From Bacillota bacterium (lineage in GTDB: Bacteria; Bacillota; Clostridia; Oscillospirales; CAG-272): a DNA stretch of 7,141 bases. Numbering within the stretch: the first letter of the stretch is position 1; each line of letters begins with the position of its first letter. A program made the position numbers and the translations under genes. Location: assembly GCA_021199825.1 (NCBI GenBank), contig JAJQHI010000078.1:1-7141 (forward strand). The letters are read 5' to 3'. Shown here in pieces: positions 6,071 through 7,141 of this stretch. The notes under the pieces were generated by a model, which worked only from the letters and a program-made list of their open reading frames with translations, was not told where the DNA came from and searched no databases.

Positions 6071-6723
6071 TCCCTGAAGGCTGATATGATGTCCTCGATT
6101 ATCTCAATCAGTCTGAATTTCACCGAATACGTCACGCTCTCATCGCTTTTTGTTATAATCCTGTATTCGGGCGGCGTGAAGCCCGCGGCAACGTAATCGT
6201 CCTCGTCCGCCGCCTCATCCTCGTCCTCGGATTCATTTGACACCTCGCCGATGTCAACGGCAAGGGACGTGCAGAGCTGCGGGAAAAGCACACACCACCA
6301 GTTTTCGCCCTCAGCCGCGCCTATCATCACGCGAAGGGAAGTGTAGCTGCCCGCCGGAAGCGTCACGGCACCATAAACACACCTTGGGTATTCCTCAACG
6401 GAAAGCGTTACGTTTACATCGTACTCTCCCCCGTATTCGGATACCGCAAGCCTTGCCGCCTCACTTATGCTTTCAGTGCTCGCCTCAAGTATTCGCTCTG
6501 CTTCTTCCTTGTCTGCGGCACCGCCGATAAGCTCGTCTGTGTACAAAAGCACAGCGTCTCTCACATAAAGCTTGAGTGATTGGTCGTATTCGCTGTCTGA
6601 GTTCGCCAGAACGTGAAGCCTTATCACGTCGTCGTATATCGCCATCTCGGCGCACGACGGAATAAACGCCGAAGCTGATACAAGCACAAGCACTAAGGAT
6701 GCGAAAATAAGCATTTTTTTCAT
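6067..6723 (-). CDS. spoIIR: Stage II sporulation protein R
   Basis: SpoIIR is the forespore-made, exported signalling protein that triggers SpoIIGA-dependent cleavage of pro-sigma-E in the mother cell. The 218-aa product has an N-terminal export signal ([20 protein letters not shown]). Family hallmarks follow: [27 protein letters not shown] (33-59, where R-L-H-V-x-A-N-S-D is the signature) and [13 protein letters not shown] (139-151). An acidic low-complexity insert (160-176, mainly Glu and Asp) separates this from a C-terminal segment ([24 protein letters not shown]). Cys24 sits in IPSC, a poor lipobox because of Pro, so simple secretion is more likely than lipidation. The start ATG (6723) has AGGAG (6737-6733) nine nt upstream. 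The gene is divergent from asnA and convergent with the small lipoprotein gene. Its presence says the organism is, or recently was, a spore former. Confidence 0.93.
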   Translation of the reverse strand: MKKMLIFASLVLVLVSASAFIPSCAEMAIYDDVIRLHVLANSDSEYDQSLKLYVRDAVLLYTDELIGGAADKEEAERILEASTESISEAARLAVSEYGGEYDVNVTLSVEEYPRCVYGAVTLPAGSYTSLRVMIGAAEGENWWCVLFPQLCTSLAVDIGEVSNESEDEDEAADEDDYVAAGFTPPEYRIITKSDESVTYSVKFRLIEIIEDIISAFRD

Positions 6724-6755
6724 GATTCATCACTCCTATCATATATTATCACATG

Positions 6756-6785
6756 GATTATTGACGGGAGAATTATTTTTTATAC
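6756..6785 (-). promoter_or_regulatory. Candidate forespore sigma-F promoter of spoIIR
   Basis: On the minus strand GTATA (6785-6781) fits the sigma-F/G -35 consensus GYWTA. Exactly 15 nt later GTCAATAATC (6765-6756) matches four of the six fixed positions of the -10 consensus GGnnAnAnTG. Transcription would start near 6749, about a dozen nt before the AGGAG site. spoIIR is a known sigma-F target in Bacillus, so placement and spacing agree with biology. The second G and the last G of the -10 are not matched. Confidence 0.55.
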
Positions 6786-6813
6786 AAAAACAGCCGAAAG
6801 GAAAAATCAAGCC

Positions 6814-7141
6814 ATGCCCGATACATGCGTTATACCGAAGGATTATAAGCCGCTTCTGACAATGCGACAGACTGAGGTCGCGATAAAGAAAATCAAGGAT
6901 TTCTTTGAGCGCGACCTTGCGATTCAGTTAAATCTCACACGAGTTTCAGCTCCTCTTTTCGTACCCAAAAGCAGCGGTCTGAATGACAACTTAAACGGTG
7001 TTGAGCGCCCCGTCGCGTTTGAGACGCCGAGCGGCGAGGAGCTGGAAATCGTCCACTCCCTCGCGAAATGGAAGCGCATGGCGCTTGCCACATACGGCTT
7101 TGCGCCGGGTGAGGGGCTTTACGCCGACATGAACGCTATAC
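6814..7141 (+). CDS. asnA: Aspartate-ammonia ligase (asparagine synthetase A), 5' part
   Basis: AsnA makes asparagine from aspartate, ammonia and ATP (giving AMP and PPi) in the cytosol and has a class II aminoacyl-tRNA-synthetase-like fold. Only the first 109 codons are present; the frame is open at the right edge, so it is truncated by the window, not broken. Recognisable family segments: [18 protein letters not shown] (19-36), [20 protein letters not shown] (43-62), VERPVAF (63-69), [11 protein letters not shown] (78-88, the best conserved block near the substrate site) and [11 protein letters not shown] (99-109). The start ATG 6814 is preceded by GAAAGGA (6796-6802) at 11 nt. The next in-frame ATG (6862) is less likely because it has no comparable site. 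It is divergent from spoIIR across a 90-bp gap. No T-box or other leader structure is visible. Confidence 0.95.
   Translation, partial: MPDTCVIPKDYKPLLTMRQTEVAIKKIKDFFERDLAIQLNLTRVSAPLFVPKSSGLNDNLNGVERPVAFETPSGEELEIVHSLAKWKRMALATYGFAPGEGLYADMNAI

Noticed and set aside
6237..6530. 97-codon plus-strand frame opposite spoIIR
   Set aside because: It is rich in Arg, Pro and His as expected for antisense of an acidic gene, has no ribosome binding site, and spoIIR is clearly the real gene.
6761..6789. TTGACG as -35 box for asnA
   Set aside because: At 17 bp the -10 would read ACAAAA, and the better TATACA (6781-6786) is only 14 bp away; no asnA promoter can be assigned with confidence.
6724..6813. 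T-box or other leader RNA upstream of asnA
   Set aside because: Asparagine genes can carry T-boxes, but this gap is only 90 bp, holds no specifier or antiterminator-like element, and is shared with the spoIIR promoter.

Overview
The window looks like a chromosomal segment of a low-to-moderate GC, endospore-forming Firmicute, most likely a gut-type Clostridia member (Oscillospiraceae/Ruminococcaceae-like). This is inferred from gene content: HPr kinase/phosphorylase, an ECF-type folate transporter S component behind a tetrahydrofolate riboswitch, SpoIIR, strong AGGAGG-type ribosome binding sites and heavy use of ATA/ATT isoleucine codons. No mobile-element genes, rRNA, tRNA or CRISPR array is visible.

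Layout. (1) Positions 1-2171 form an AT-richer, accessory-looking block. It starts with a near-perfect inverted repeat at the edge (8-38), then a textbook-consensus sigma-A promoter (141-169). This drives a two-gene cassette: a secreted C39-like/papain-like cysteine peptidase (223-993) and, 6 nt later, a large acidic lipoprotein (1000-2133). A GC-rich hairpin terminator (2143-2171) closes the cassette. (2) Positions 2214-3235 hold hprK with its own extended -10 promoter. (3) Positions 3273-5330 form a folate salvage unit: a THF riboswitch aptamer, an expression platform that can hide the Shine-Dalgarno sequence, folT (folate ECF S component) and folC (folylpolyglutamate synthase), so uptake and intracellular trapping of folate are probably co-regulated. 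(4) Positions 5360-6070 encode a small unrecognised lipoprotein, which meets spoIIR (6067-6723, minus strand) tail to tail with a 4-nt overlap. (5) spoIIR is preceded by a plausible forespore sigma-F promoter, and divergent from it lies the 5' part of asnA (6814 to the window edge), which encodes ammonia-dependent asparagine synthetase.

The parts that most deserve attention are the folT leader, where one 7-nt segment can pair with either of two copies of the same sequence so that the ribosome binding site is exposed or buried, and the insulated peptidase/lipoprotein cassette, whose biological role is not recognisable from sequence. Most of the rest is ordinary chromosomal housekeeping or sporulation content.
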